From Bacteroidota bacterium (GTDB taxonomy: Bacteria > Bacteroidota > Bacteroidia > Bacteroidales > UBA7960): 57,705 bases of DNA. Where the stretch lies: positions 1 to 57,705 of the forward strand of contig JAGXRQ010000072.1 of the NCBI GenBank assembly GCA_018335675.1, given 5' to 3'. The notes beneath the pieces are model-generated. The model was not told where the DNA came from. It made no database searches and saw only the letters and a list, made by a program, of their open reading frames with translations. Positions 45,274 to 55,425 of the stretch are shown here, piece after piece (within the stretch, counting starts at the first letter, position 1; the number at the start of each line of letters is the position of its first letter). Position numbers and translations under genes: made by a program.

Positions 45274-48200
45274 TTATATCAACATAAACCTTAGACTAAA
45301 TCCACCGTGGGTATTAGAGTTTTTGTATTGATTAGAGATGTAAGGATTGTTAACAACTCTATCGAAGAAAAATCTGAAATTCACCCTTGGTGATATCTGG
45401 TAATCAACCGAGAAGTTGATTGATATTGTATTCTGCCCTGTTGAAATTATGTCTTGTTCTTCAGTTATCTTTCTAAGAATTGTTTTGCTGTCTCTAAAAG
45501 ACACATTAAGCCTGGTAACAAGATCACTCTGAATTTGCTGACGACCTGTTCCACTTGCCTGAGTAAGCGTAAATGAAACATTTTGGAATCTGTAACCGGT
45601 ACCAACAATAAATTCATTGCTAGACAAATCAGTTACTTGATTATTTGCAAAACTCAATCCTATATCTCTTCTGGTTTTATATTCAACTTTAGTTATAAGG
45701 CTATTTTTCCAGGTAATATCAATATTTAACAGAGGATTAAATTGCTCTTGGATTGAAACCTGCCCAATTGCAAACTCAGGGATAAAGTTTCCGGAGGCAT
45801 TATCCATTGCTGCCTGATAGCCGTCAATTTCTCTAAATCTAATGTCAGATGTATATTGTCCAATAGAGAAAGTACTTGTATATCCATGAGTTATAATTAC
45901 TGTTCTAAAATACTTTTGAAGGGCTTTTATTTTAGAAAGCCCATCATAGGTAAGTCGCCAGTTGGGGATTGGAATTTTCAAGAAAGGATTTAATGTGCTG
46001 GAGTTTGGATCCCATCCTGCGTAAGCAGCCATAAATGCAGGAATTAACACATCCTGAGAAGTGGAGCCATATCCAACAGGGAATCCTAAGGTATCCACTG
46101 CATTTGTAGCATTTGGGTTTTCATCCGCTAATCTATGTGCAATAACGAATCTATAATCTTTAAAATTATCGAATGTTTCCGAATAATTTGTTTTGGAATC
46201 GGTTGATGCAAAAGCACTTCCAAGAGCAAAGAAAGAAATTGAAAAATTACCTGTTTGAATTGGGCTAAAAGAATTAAAAACACCAAGTGAATCTGCCTTG
46301 AAGTATTCGGTCTGAGTATTTGAATAGTTTCTAATAGCAGTTAGGTCTATTTTCATATTCGGGACAGGCTCAACAAGCGCTCTAGCATTAATTGTGTTAG
46401 AATGATTAGTGGAATATGCTGTATTCAAGTCGGGATTAGTTGTAATCCAACCTTCCCTCACAGCTTGAGGCCTGATATCATCTTGCCATCCTAATAAGAA
46501 TCCATATCCCGGCGACATTAAATCCCAGTCCATACCAACAAATTGCGGAGATGGTTCAAACCCCGGCAACCTTGTACCATTGGTTTCGTTATAAGAAATT
46601 GAAGCATTCCTAACACTCATAAGAACTCTAAGAAATCCATCAAATGCGAGCTTACCGTATTTTTTAGGCTCCTCTTTCTTTGGCTCTTCCTCTTGTCTCT
46701 GTGGATTAGGCCTTTGTGGTCTTTGCTGCTGTCTTCCTCTTTGAGTTTCTTTTTGGTTGATTGTTTTTAGATATCCAATTTTATTATAAAGATTGATGAA
46801 ATTTGCATTCATACTCAACCTAATATTTTGGGCATTTTGAATTGTATTACCAAGATCCAGCGCAGATAACGGAGCACCAAACCAATCAAAATCAGCGGTA
46901 TATCCTGCATTGGCGGTAACCCAATCAAGCATAGGAAGTTTATTTATAGGAACATTGTAGTTTGCCACTATTCTTTGAGTAAACATTGTTGTTCTTCCTA
47001 AGCTTTTGATACTCTCAAAAATTGAGTCGCGTTTTTCGTAGTAATCTTTATCATTAGGGTTAATACTTCCGGGAGGCTCGTCAATTCTAGCCTGATTAGT
47101 TGCACTATATTCAATTTTCAAAGCTTGAGTAAGGTCATAATTTAAGTTATATCCTCTAGTCCAGTTGAAAGTTTTCACATAGTTTGGCTCAAGAATAACT
47201 ATACCACTACTTTTTGCACGCATTAGAGATTCTGCATAGCCTCTATTAATATCATTTCTAAAAGATATAAGACTAGGTAGATAATTAAAATTGAAATCTC
47301 TAATTAGGCTGAGAGATTTATGTCTAAGAAATCCTATTCCAGAAAATGGAGTAACATTTTTAGGTGTTGTCATATAATTATACCCAATAGCACCACGATA
47401 CTGAGCTTGCCTGTCGTATTCAAAATCGATATTCCTATATAAAACCTCAGTAAAAGCGTAAGTAAAATCAAAATTATCTAGGCTATATATTCTAGGTTTA
47501 CCTCCACCCATTCTACTTCTAGAGACATTAGTAAAATTAATACTTTTCCTTCTTTGATAATCTTGAGATTTCTCAATAAGCTCATCCCGTTCTTCTTGTG
47601 TACTGAGCGCCTCAAGGTCGTCAATAAAAAGAATATCAGGATTCAACGGATTATATTTTGGGTTGGCAAAAATTTCAGAGTAACTGAAATGCATAGGGAT
47701 TCTGAATCCCCAGTTTTCAGGGAAGAACTTTCCTAGTTGTAAATTGGTGGCTATATCATAAGAAGTAATGTCTTCCTGAGATCTTTCGTTTACTTTCTGT
47801 TCAATAGAACCAAAGCCTGCGGTACTATGCAGCCCCGTAAGCGTCAAATTTCCTAAATCAGCCAAAGATGCATTTATTCGACCTGTAGCAGCCCATCCTC
47901 CTTCATTATCAAAATCATAAAGCCTGAGTTCATTTATCCATACTTCAACAGATTTCGGCAATCCATCGTCGGATGAATTTGCAAGAGTTTGTTTGGGGTT
48001 GCGCACTCCTATCATAATAACTTTAACACTGCTAAGAGTTGGTGTTCCAATAACAGTCATTTTATTATCGCCGTCTTGTCGAGTAAAAGGACGATTAATG
48101 ACGACACCACTTTGAGCATCTCTCATCAGTGTATTGCGTTCCAATTTCAAATCAGTCAGTTTGGCTAACTCGACGTCAAATTCATTTTCTAAAGGCCAAA

Positions 48201-51200
48201 TAAGCCTTTCATTCAAGGCAGAAGTTCCCCAAGGAGTTAGTTTTAGCGGAATTTCATACTCATAATAATTGTTTGAGAAATCTGACCCCAATCTAATAAA
48301 CACCGTTACCTCATTGTCTTTCAACGAAAATTCATCAGTTAATGCCTCGGCGTGAGTAAACATCTTAAGCCTTTTATACTGGCGCATATCCATGTCGAGA
48401 GTTTTATATACTGCTCTGGCATCTCCATCCTTAAGACCATTCAACCTCAAAGCGACCGATTGCTCATTCCTTTGATGCATAGTGGTGTGTCCCATATCAA
48501 CTTCCCTTTCAATTCCCGGAGGAACTACATAAGGCACCGGATATCTGGTGCCGTTTTCTTCAATATTCACAGTAAACACTTCAAAAGCAGTTTGAGTATC
48601 TTCCACAGGGACATATTCTCCAGGACCAGTAAGATTTCTGTCGTAAATTCGCCATGTTCCTCTAACAAGTTCAAAAGTTGCAAAACGACAAAAAACGGGT
48701 TGATCGAACCCTTTAAAAAACATTCTGATAAATCTGATTGATTTAAAATCCTGAATATTATTAACCGCCTGCCGGTTTGGATCTCTTAGAGGAATTTTAA
48801 ATTGGTACCACTTAACAGTTTCTGTCTCTTCATTTTTCAACCTTACAGTAGATTCTACTATATCACTTATATAGTTTTGTCCAACAACCATATCCTGTGG
48901 TCTTAGACTAATCCTATACTGGAAATATCTTTCATTTTCATTAAGTGTTCCATCCCTATTAATATCTTCAGTGTTTGGTAAAGGAGTAGCCTGTGTAGGA
49001 TAAGGTTCAGGTGACATTTCAGTAGTTGGACTGTTTCCATCGGGGAGGTTATAAAACTTATACCTGTCGAGAACACTTGCTTCCATTTGATCCCAAACAG
49101 TACTCCTAAAATACATGTATTGGTCGGCTGAAGGGTCCTGAAATGCCAATTGGTAAGCCATTGATTCTTCACTATATGGAGGTTGTTTCAGAACATTTAA
49201 GAATGATGCAAAATGAATTCTTTCATCCTCAAGAGATAGTCCATCGAGACCAACATCCTGATAAAGCCTAGCGTCCGGGTTATTATCAAACGCATCAACA
49301 ACTGACTGAATATTGGGCACCCTTCCCCAAATAGTTGTATCGACAGTTGAAAGGTCGGTACCAACAGGCAGCCCATTCTCAAAGCTTTTTCTACCATCCC
49401 TTAAAACATCTTCAGAAACATCACCAAGGTTGAAATATAAATATCCTCCGGTATGATCAGGATTATAAATAAAAGGATCTAGAACCCAAAACTCGATATA
49501 TTCAACATTTGCAGCTTCAAAGTCGGTGATTGGTAATCCACGCATAACACCACCCCATCGACTTTGAGGATTTACAAGAAATCCATCCTGCCACATGCCA
49601 CTAGAAAATGATGATCCAATATCATAGTTATATGGACCTCTTTCTGATGGATAATAAGCCATATTAAAAATTGGGATTGGCCCCGGAAATCCGGAAGGGT
49701 TTTCTTTATTAGGCCAAATCTCAGTTTCCATAACTTCTCTCACATAATGATTTGATTGCTGATTAAGGTCACTACGTATATGAGCTGGAGTGAGGTTGTT
49801 GTTTCTGGTAAATAATGGGTCGATAATATACCACGCCAATTTTGCGACATTATATCTAAATGCAAGACCTGTTCCGGGAGCTGCTTCCGGGAACATTCCG
49901 GGTTCTTCTTGATGCTGAGGGGTTGAGGCAAATGCCCAAGCCTGCACATTTTTTAAATCAATAGAGCTCTTGCTACCTTCAAAATCATCAATATAGGCAG
50001 TTCCTGCGCTACCAATATGCCTTGAGTGACCCGGAATAAGATGCGCAAATTCGCCATTGAAAGTTATATTTGATGGTGTTGTTGTAGAATAGAAAGGTAA
50101 TAAATCAAGTGCTTTAGTAAGAAATAATGATTTTGTTGAATATGTTGTGTTTAATCCCCAAACTGTATTAGAAATAGGCTCATCACCATAATTTACTTTT
50201 TGAGTAAGAGGCCTTTCTGACAAGTTCATTATTGTAGCTCCAACATTAAAATTCTCACTAATCTTATGATCGATGTGAGCACCAAGAAGTGTCTTTGGTT
50301 GAATGTTGAAGAAAGTACTACTTTCAAGTGAAATTCTAATAGGAGCTCCGGAATTTAAAATACCTTCATTAATAATTTGCACTCTACCAAGAGTATAATC
50401 AACAGTATAATCAACATTTTCAGTAAGAGGAACACCACCAGCAGTAACAGAGACAGAGCCCTGAGGGACGTTTATTGCATTCAGAGCAATTTCAGAACCC
50501 GAAGAAGATTTGTAAAAGCCTTCAATTATATAACGATTTCGTTCCGGGAACTGTCGAGCTCTATCCTTGGTTGTTGTATAAAGAGAGTCGTAAGCATATT
50601 TATCGCCAAGATCAGGATCTTCGAGCATTTTTCTAATATGCGCTCCAAAAGGCTCAATAACAGGGAAAAATATTCTTCCATTAGACGCTTGAATAGTACC
50701 TCCTTGGGTTGCGGCAAAATCAAGAAAGTCAAATACGCCATCAGGTATTGGGTCTAGCAGAGTGTTGAGATTGTCCATCCCAAGTACTCGTATCAAAGGA
50801 ACACCCGACACAGGGCCTTCATTAAAGAATCCCATTGGCACTCCGAAATCTTCATTTTCATATAATACATTCAGTCTAAAATCATCTCTATTAACTTGAA
50901 AAGCACCAATACTATAAACATTCTTCATCATAAGGTCCCAGATAGGAAGTCGAGTATCAACAGCGGTACTTTTAATCAATTTAACAATCAATGACTGAGG
51001 AGCATCAATATCGGCAGAAAACTCTCCAACCTGATAAGTAGTAGTATCGCCAATTAAAGTATATTGATAAGCAACAGCTAAAACCTGATCAGGATTAATT
51101 GTTTGATTAAGCGAGATAAAACCTAATTTTTGGTTGAAAGTATATTCATTTTGTCTTAACCTCCTTGCATTCTCAAGGTTTTCATAATCCTTTCCCGAGC

Positions 51201-52494
51201 TGAAACCACTAGATTGTAGATATGCATTAACTAATGAGATATTTCTAATTGATGCCTGGCCCGACATCATATTATAAAGCTGGTTTGAGTTATTTGAAGG
51301 TGCAGTAATGTTATTGCTAGGAATATTAGTATTATGCGGATTAACTTCACCTAGATCAGCAAATGCGACTATGTTTCTGTTATCCTCTATCGCGGACCCA
51401 ACATTTGTAACCCAAACTTCTATTCTTGTGATATTAACAGGCGACCTCACAACGGGCAAATTAGAAAGCGCATCATCGTATCTGTTACGGAATTCCTGGG
51501 CAATAAAGAAATGACGGTTATCTTCATATTGGTCTGCTTTAATTGCAAACTCACTTCTTTGTGCACCTCCGGTAACTTCAATTGTTTGAGATTCTGTTTT
51601 TTGCTGTGAAAAAACACTAGTAATAGTAGTTTTCCCAAATTTAAGCTGAGTTTTAAACCCAAACAATCCTTGCGACCCTTGTATAAGAGTACCAGGCAAA
51701 GGAAGAGTAACATCGCCGGCTTCGATAAGCTGTAATATTTCATCTTCGGTGCCTCTGTATTCCACCTTCATTTTATTTTCAAAATCGAAAGAAGCTTCAG
51801 TACTATAAGTACTGTTAATTTCAATTTTTTCACCAACTTTGGCCTGAACGCTAAGTTGAATTTTAGGTTGAAAATCAAAATTTGTTACAGTTCTTCTTTT
51901 CTCATCTATAGAAGAGTCATCTCTGTGATTTGACAAAATACCGAAAATTAATTCAGCTGAGCCTGTAGGCCTAATGTCAATTGTTCCTCCACCAAAAATT
52001 TTATCAAAAACTTCACTGCCGATATGAATTTGAGGAATTATTCCACCTCCCCTATCAAAGCTTTGAGGTTTCGACTTTTCAGTCCAATACTTCTGCAAAC
52101 CCTTTTCCAAATCATAATCAAGAAATTCCTTAAATCCAATATAATAAGGCCTTCCTATAATTCTATCCCCAGATTTCTTTATAACATAATACTGATTTGT
52201 TTGAGGGTCAAAATGGATTTCAGTAGTAATTCCAGGAGGGTCGTTTACTCCAAATATTTCATCAGGTGATGACGGAGGAGGTATAATGGGGCTCTGGTTG
52301 TTTTCTTCGTCTGAAACAGCATCACCTAGCATATCAAGACTTTCTGATATATAGTTATATACTGAAAGATATAATGAGGAGTTAACTGACAATGGCAGCA
52401 CACCAATTCCGAACAGAAAAGAAAAACTTAAAAAATTATATACCCTCTTAAAGGATTTCCTTTTTATCACAAAGCCCTTTTTAAAATTCAACAA
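45274..52494 (-). CDS. sprA: SprA, type IX secretion translocon and gliding motility protein
   Basis: The 2406-residue protein is the giant outer-membrane barrel through which T9SS cargo leaves the cell (Sov in Porphyromonas). A basic, hydrophobic export signal covers about residues 15-42. The SprA repeats are seen in KFLDYDLEKGLQKYWTEKS-like and RPTGSAELIFGI segments, the SRHIGSAGTAYIDDFEGSKS motif and multiple strand-rich C-terminal blocks ending GGFSLRFMLI. A Gln/Pro/Glu-rich stretch (about 1915-1945) is a likely flexible loop. It starts 1 base after ruvA and is followed by the DAHPS-CM gene. Cargo in this window: the S51 protein at 10130-11431. Confidence 0.95.
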   Translation of the reverse strand: MLNFKKGFVIKRKSFKRVYNFLSFSFLFGIGVLPLSVNSSLYLSVYNYISESLDMLGDAVSDEENNQSPIIPPPSSPDEIFGVNDPPGITTEIHFDPQTNQYYVIKKSGDRIIGRPYYIGFKEFLDYDLEKGLQKYWTEKSKPQSFDRGGGIIPQIHIGSEVFDKIFGGGTIDIRPTGSAELIFGILSNHRDDSSIDEKRRTVTNFDFQPKIQLSVQAKVGEKIEINSTYSTEASFDFENKMKVEYRGTEDEILQLIEAGDVTLPLPGTLIQGSQGLFGFKTQLKFGKTTITSVFSQQKTESQTIEVTGGAQRSEFAIKADQYEDNRHFFIAQEFRNRYDDALSNLPVVRSPVNITRIEVWVTNVGSAIEDNRNIVAFADLGEVNPHNTNIPSNNITAPSNNSNQLYNMMSGQASIRNISLVNAYLQSSGFSSGKDYENLENARRLRQNEYTFNQKLGFISLNQTINPDQVLAVAYQYTLIGDTTTYQVGEFSADIDAPQSLIVKLIKSTAVDTRLPIWDLMMKNVYSIGAFQVNRDDFRLNVLYENEDFGVPMGFFNEGPVSGVPLIRVLGMDNLNTLLDPIPDGVFDFLDFAATQGGTIQASNGRIFFPVIEPFGAHIRKMLEDPDLGDKYAYDSLYTTTKDRARQFPERNRYIIEGFYKSSSGSEIALNAINVPQGSVSVTAGGVPLTENVDYTVDYTLGRVQIINEGILNSGAPIRISLESSTFFNIQPKTLLGAHIDHKISENFNVGATIMNLSERPLTQKVNYGDEPISNTVWGLNTTYSTKSLFLTKALDLLPFYSTTTPSNITFNGEFAHLIPGHSRHIGSAGTAYIDDFEGSKSSIDLKNVQAWAFASTPQHQEEPGMFPEAAPGTGLAFRYNVAKLAWYIIDPLFTRNNNLTPAHIRSDLNQQSNHYVREVMETEIWPNKENPSGFPGPIPIFNMAYYPSERGPYNYDIGSSFSSGMWQDGFLVNPQSRWGGVMRGLPITDFEAANVEYIEFWVLDPFIYNPDHTGGYLYFNLGDVSEDVLRDGRKSFENGLPVGTDLSTVDTTIWGRVPNIQSVVDAFDNNPDARLYQDVGLDGLSLEDERIHFASFLNVLKQPPYSEESMAYQLAFQDPSADQYMYFRSTVWDQMEASVLDRYKFYNLPDGNSPTTEMSPEPYPTQATPLPNTEDINRDGTLNENERYFQYRISLRPQDMVVGQNYISDIVESTVRLKNEETETVKWYQFKIPLRDPNRQAVNNIQDFKSIRFIRMFFKGFDQPVFCRFATFELVRGTWRIYDRNLTGPGEYVPVEDTQTAFEVFTVNIEENGTRYPVPYVVPPGIEREVDMGHTTMHQRNEQSVALRLNGLKDGDARAVYKTLDMDMRQYKRLKMFTHAEALTDEFSLKDNEVTVFIRLGSDFSNNYYEYEIPLKLTPWGTSALNERLIWPLENEFDVELAKLTDLKLERNTLMRDAQSGVVINRPFTRQDGDNKMTVIGTPTLSSVKVIMIGVRNPKQTLANSSDDGLPKSVEVWINELRLYDFDNEGGWAATGRINASLADLGNLTLTGLHSTAGFGSIEQKVNERSQEDITSYDIATNLQLGKFFPENWGFRIPMHFSYSEIFANPKYNPLNPDILFIDDLEALSTQEERDELIEKSQDYQRRKSINFTNVSRSRMGGGKPRIYSLDNFDFTYAFTEVLYRNIDFEYDRQAQYRGAIGYNYMTTPKNVTPFSGIGFLRHKSLSLIRDFNFNYLPSLISFRNDINRGYAESLMRAKSSGIVILEPNYVKTFNWTRGYNLNYDLTQALKIEYSATNQARIDEPPGSINPNDKDYYEKRDSIFESIKSLGRTTMFTQRIVANYNVPINKLPMLDWVTANAGYTADFDWFGAPLSALDLGNTIQNAQNIRLSMNANFINLYNKIGYLKTINQKETQRGRQQQRPQRPNPQRQEEEPKKEEPKKYGKLAFDGFLRVLMSVRNASISYNETNGTRLPGFEPSPQFVGMDWDLMSPGYGFLLGWQDDIRPQAVREGWITTNPDLNTAYSTNHSNTINARALVEPVPNMKIDLTAIRNYSNTQTEYFKADSLGVFNSFSPIQTGNFSISFFALGSAFASTDSKTNYSETFDNFKDYRFVIAHRLADENPNATNAVDTLGFPVGYGSTSQDVLIPAFMAAYAGWDPNSSTLNPFLKIPIPNWRLTYDGLSKIKALQKYFRTVIITHGYTSTFSIGQYTSDIRFREIDGYQAAMDNASGNFIPEFAIGQVSIQEQFNPLLNIDITWKNSLITKVEYKTRRDIGLSFANNQVTDLSSNEFIVGTGYRFQNVSFTLTQASGTGRQQIQSDLVTRLNVSFRDSKTILRKITEEQDIISTGQNTISINFSVDYQISPRVNFRFFFDRVVNNPYISNQYKNSNTHGGFSLRFMLI

Positions 52495-52495
52495 G

Positions 52496-53080
52496 TTAGA
52501 AGCTTCTTAAAGCCTCTTTTATCAATTCTTCTACAGTATAATTGTGTCCTTTTTTAGTAATGCTTTCAATAACTTTTAGAGCACTGTTTTTTGCAAAACC
52601 AAGCATCACTAAAGCAGATAACGCTTCTTCCTGAATTGTATTGTTTATTACTTTGAAATTTTCATCTCTTTCAACACCTTCTTTCTCTAGTTTATCTTTA
52701 AGGTCGACAATAATTCTTTGAGCTGATTTTGAACCAATACCTTTAATGTTTTGCAAAGCACTAGTATTATTGTTAACAATTGCAGATTTTATTTCAGCTG
52801 CCGACATAGATGACAGTATCATTCGGGCAGTGTTAGGTCCAACTCCTGATACCGAGATAAGATGTCCAAAAAGGTCTTTTTCTGCTTTAGTAGCAAACCC
52901 ATATAGCGAATGAGCGTCTTCTCTAACAATAAAGTGGGTATATACTTTTACTTCCCCGCTATCAGGGATTTGAGAATAGGTTTGCAGAGAAATATTAATG
53001 AAGTATCCAATTCCACTGCAATCAACAACGATGTAGGCAGGATTTTTTTCAATCAGATTACCTTTTACAAATGTTATCAT
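52496..53080 (-). CDS. ruvA: Holliday junction branch migration complex subunit RuvA
   Basis: The 194-residue DNA-binding subunit loads RuvB on Holliday junctions. The N-terminal OB fold (MITFVKGNLIEKNPAYIVVDCSGIGYFINIS) is followed by two helix-hairpin-helix motifs (LISVSGVGPNTARMILS and LQNIKGIGSKSAQRIIVDLKDKL) and the C-terminal RuvB-binding domain from about 145. Only one base separates its stop from the sprA start. A -7 box lies 23 bases upstream. Confidence 0.96.
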   Translation of the reverse strand: MITFVKGNLIEKNPAYIVVDCSGIGYFINISLQTYSQIPDSGEVKVYTHFIVREDAHSLYGFATKAEKDLFGHLISVSGVGPNTARMILSSMSAAEIKSAIVNNNTSALQNIKGIGSKSAQRIIVDLKDKLEKEGVERDENFKVINNTIQEEALSALVMLGFAKNSALKVIESITKKGHNYTVEELIKEALRSF

Positions 53081-53102
53081 TTATGATATTTTAAATTTGC
53101 GG

Positions 53103-53110
53103 CAAAATTA
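53103..53110 (-). promoter_or_regulatory. Predicted -7 box of the ruvA-sprA transcript (TAATTTTG)
   Basis: A TAnnTTTG match on the minus strand between the malic enzyme terminator and the ruvA ATG at 53080. Confidence 0.5.
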
Positions 53111-53144
53111 ATCAATAATCAGAGAAATGCATTATATAAAAATA

Positions 53145-53181
53145 AAAACCGTGAATCATTTCTTAGAAAATTCACGGTTTT
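53145..53181 (-). terminator. Terminator after the malic enzyme gene
   Basis: A perfect 12-base stem (aaaaccgtgaat with attcacggtttt) and a 13-base loop are followed on the minus strand by a T-rich tract. It separates the malic enzyme transcript from ruvA-sprA. Confidence 0.8.
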
Positions 53182-53201
53182 AAATTCAGTATATTACACT
53201 G

Positions 53202-54656
53202 TTATTTAACTGCATCAATTGCTTTTTTCAAAGCATTAGAAAGCATGTCTTTTGGAGGAGCCGGAATTATGCCATTATCAACAAGGAGTTTAGCAGTATT
53301 TCTTGCATGCTCAATATCTTTTTTAGCGACATCGAAAGCTTCTTGCCAAGTCATATTAAGCCTTGCAACGCCGTCTTTTATAGCCTGCATCGCAACTTCA
53401 GCTGCTTCGTATGGGAACACATCGGGTTCATCCATTTTGGCGATAATATTCTCTTCGTGAATACCACGTTTTTCAGAAAATTCTGCAATAGCTTTCGCAG
53501 CGGCAATGGCCATATTATCGGTTATTTTTTTAGCTTTAACGAGCAATGCTCCTTTAAGAATTCCCGGGAAACCAACAGAATTATTAACCTGATTTGGGAA
53601 ATCACCTCTACCGGTGGCAACAATGTAAGCACCGGCTTCTTTTGCAGCATATGGATAAATTTCAGGTATAGGATTAGCGCAAACAAACACTATAGATTTT
53701 TCAGCCATAACACTAATCCATTCCTTTTTAATAACATCAGGTCCTGGTTGAGAAAGAGAAATTAAAACATCTGCACCTTTCATAGCTTCGACCATATCTT
53801 CAACGCAATCAAGATTTGTAATTTGGCAAAGTTCCCATTTGCGATAGAATCTTTTATCATCTTCAATATCTTTTCTATTTTTATGCAGAGCACCTTTGGT
53901 ATCAAACATAATAGATTTTGCAGGATCAGCACCGGCTGCATTAACAATTCTTGCAATAGTAGCATTTGACGCGCCTGCACCATAATACACAATCTTAACT
54001 TTATTAATGTCTTTTCCAGCAAGTTTAAGAGCATTAATAAGCCCTGCAAGAGTAACACAAGCTGTACCTTGTGCATCGTCGTGCCAAACAGGAATATCAC
54101 ATTCTTCTCTTAATACATCAAGAACTTTATAGCAGTTTGGCTGAGAAATATCTTCAAGATTGATTGCACCAAAGCTATGTTGAGCCATTTTAACGAATTC
54201 GATAATTTTGTCAGGGTCATTCTTTCCGTCTTTGCCTCTGCTGTCAACACAAAGAGCAACGGCATCAAAGCCACCGAGATATTTCATAAGCAGAGCTTTA
54301 CCTTCCATAACGCCAAGCCCACCGGGAGGAGTACAGTCTCCGTCGCCAAGCACTCTTGTTGAGTCGCTAACAACAGCAACAAGACTACCCCTGTTTGACA
54401 AATTAAAAGAAGTATTGTTATCGTCGCGAATACTCGTCGATATTTTAGAAACTCCGGGTGTATACCAGGCATTAAACCAGTTAAATCCGGGAACAGGCAC
54501 TTTTGGCACCGTTTGAATTTTTCCAACATAGAAATCATGAGCTGCCAGAGCCATTTCTTTGTAGAAAATTGTTTTTGCTTTAGCTCTCTGCTCTGGTGTA
54601 AAATCAGCAGGGAACATTTTGTCTAGGTTGCTTAAGTTTATGTTTAATTCTTCCAT
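53202..54656 (-). CDS. Malic enzyme (NAD(P)-dependent, short form without phosphotransacetylase domain)
   Basis: The 484-residue enzyme decarboxylates malate to pyruvate. WYTPGVSKISTSI carries the catalytic Tyr, MEGKALLMKYLGGFDAVALCVDSRG the Lys, INLEDISQPNC the metal-binding acids, and IPVWHDDAQGTACVTLAGLINALKL the Asp. The cofactor fold is KIVYYGAGASNATIARIVNAAGA. Many Bacteroidota MaeB proteins are near 760 residues because of a C-terminal phosphotransacetylase-like domain; this one ends after DMLSNALKKAIDAVK without it. The position ahead of ruvA-sprA is a known Bacteroidota arrangement. Confidence 0.94.
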   Translation of the reverse strand: MEELNINLSNLDKMFPADFTPEQRAKAKTIFYKEMALAAHDFYVGKIQTVPKVPVPGFNWFNAWYTPGVSKISTSIRDDNNTSFNLSNRGSLVAVVSDSTRVLGDGDCTPPGGLGVMEGKALLMKYLGGFDAVALCVDSRGKDGKNDPDKIIEFVKMAQHSFGAINLEDISQPNCYKVLDVLREECDIPVWHDDAQGTACVTLAGLINALKLAGKDINKVKIVYYGAGASNATIARIVNAAGADPAKSIMFDTKGALHKNRKDIEDDKRFYRKWELCQITNLDCVEDMVEAMKGADVLISLSQPGPDVIKKEWISVMAEKSIVFVCANPIPEIYPYAAKEAGAYIVATGRGDFPNQVNNSVGFPGILKGALLVKAKKITDNMAIAAAKAIAEFSEKRGIHEENIIAKMDEPDVFPYEAAEVAMQAIKDGVARLNMTWQEAFDVAKKDIEHARNTAKLLVDNGIIPAPPKDMLSNALKKAIDAVK

Positions 54657-54678
54657 AGTGTTTGGTTTTGATTTACAG

Positions 54679-54686
54679 CAAAGATA
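54679..54686 (-). promoter_or_regulatory. Predicted -7 box of the malic enzyme gene (TATCTTTG)
   Basis: A TAnnTTTG match on the minus strand, 23 bases before the ATG at 54656. Confidence 0.55.
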
Positions 54687-54780
54687 AAAAAGTTTTTATG
54701 CAAACAAAATCATAACGATTGTTGTTTGAGTTAAAATTAAAAAAGCATCACAAAAAAACTCAACTTTAAAATCTTTTTAA

Positions 54781-54788
54781 TAATTTTG
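54781..54788 (+). promoter_or_regulatory. Predicted -7 box of the lipoprotein/barrel pair (TAATTTTG)
   Basis: A TAnnTTTG match leaving a leader of about 55-60 bases before the ATG at 54853. Confidence 0.45.
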
Positions 54789-54852
54789 TCGAGTTAACAT
54801 ATAATCAATACTAATTAAACTAATTCTTATTTTTTAACAAAAACACAAAACT

Positions 54853-55377
54853 ATGCGAAAAAAATTATTTCCAATGGCAATTATCCTTTTTGTTATAAGC
54901 GGGATAATGTTTGTAGCCTGCGACAAGGACAAACAAAACAGTCCGGTATCTCCGGATCTAACAAAAGTTGCTACAATAAAAGGCTTGGTTTATGCCAACC
55001 TAACTGAAAGAAATGACACACTACCTCAGCTTCCAGCAAACGGAGTAAAAAAAGAATTTGCTCCTGCAGGAACTTTACTTCACGTGAGAGTTGATGCAAC
55101 TCAATACTCAAGTACAGCAAGCGGATATTTTATTTATACTGCAACTGTTGGTTCTAATGGTGATTACAGCATTGAAATACCTACAAGAATTCAAGGTGTT
55201 GCTGTTGAGATTATGCCAATTGATTTTGAATATGACAAAGTAGTTGGTAATTGGTCGTGGGCCGGAACAGAATATATTTGGGAAGGCAAATCTGAAAGAA
55301 CTATTTACACTGCAGCAATTGTAAATGTTGGCGGACTTGTTCCTGACGGTGTCAAAATAATCGACATCAACTACTAG
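54853..55377 (+). CDS. Lipoprotein of unknown function
   Basis: The 174-residue protein has a type II signal peptide with lipobox FVAC (Cys at about 23) and then an acidic, Lys-rich linker with no charged +2 retention residue other than Asp. The mature part reads as a beta-sandwich (TVGSNGDYSIEIPTRIQGVAVEIMPIDFEYDKVVGNWSW), like small carboxypeptidase-regulatory-like or SusE-like domains, but I do not recognise a family. It is 48 bases before the barrel gene on the same strand, so the two may act together at the outer membrane. Confidence 0.8.
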   Translation: MRKKLFPMAIILFVISGIMFVACDKDKQNSPVSPDLTKVATIKGLVYANLTERNDTLPQLPANGVKKEFAPAGTLLHVRVDATQYSSTASGYFIYTATVGSNGDYSIEIPTRIQGVAVEIMPIDFEYDKVVGNWSWAGTEYIWEGKSERTIYTAAIVNVGGLVPDGVKIIDINY

Positions 55378-55425
55378 TAATATCAGGAAAATCCGATAAT
55401 GTTGTATAATCTTAAAAATAGATCT

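Noticed and set aside
48352-48741. 129-codon plus-strand frame inside sprA
   Set aside because: Antisense shadow of a gene with strong family matches throughout.
53307-53765. 152-codon plus-strand frame inside the malic enzyme gene
   Set aside because: Antisense shadow rich in Phe, Cys and Asn, with no start context.
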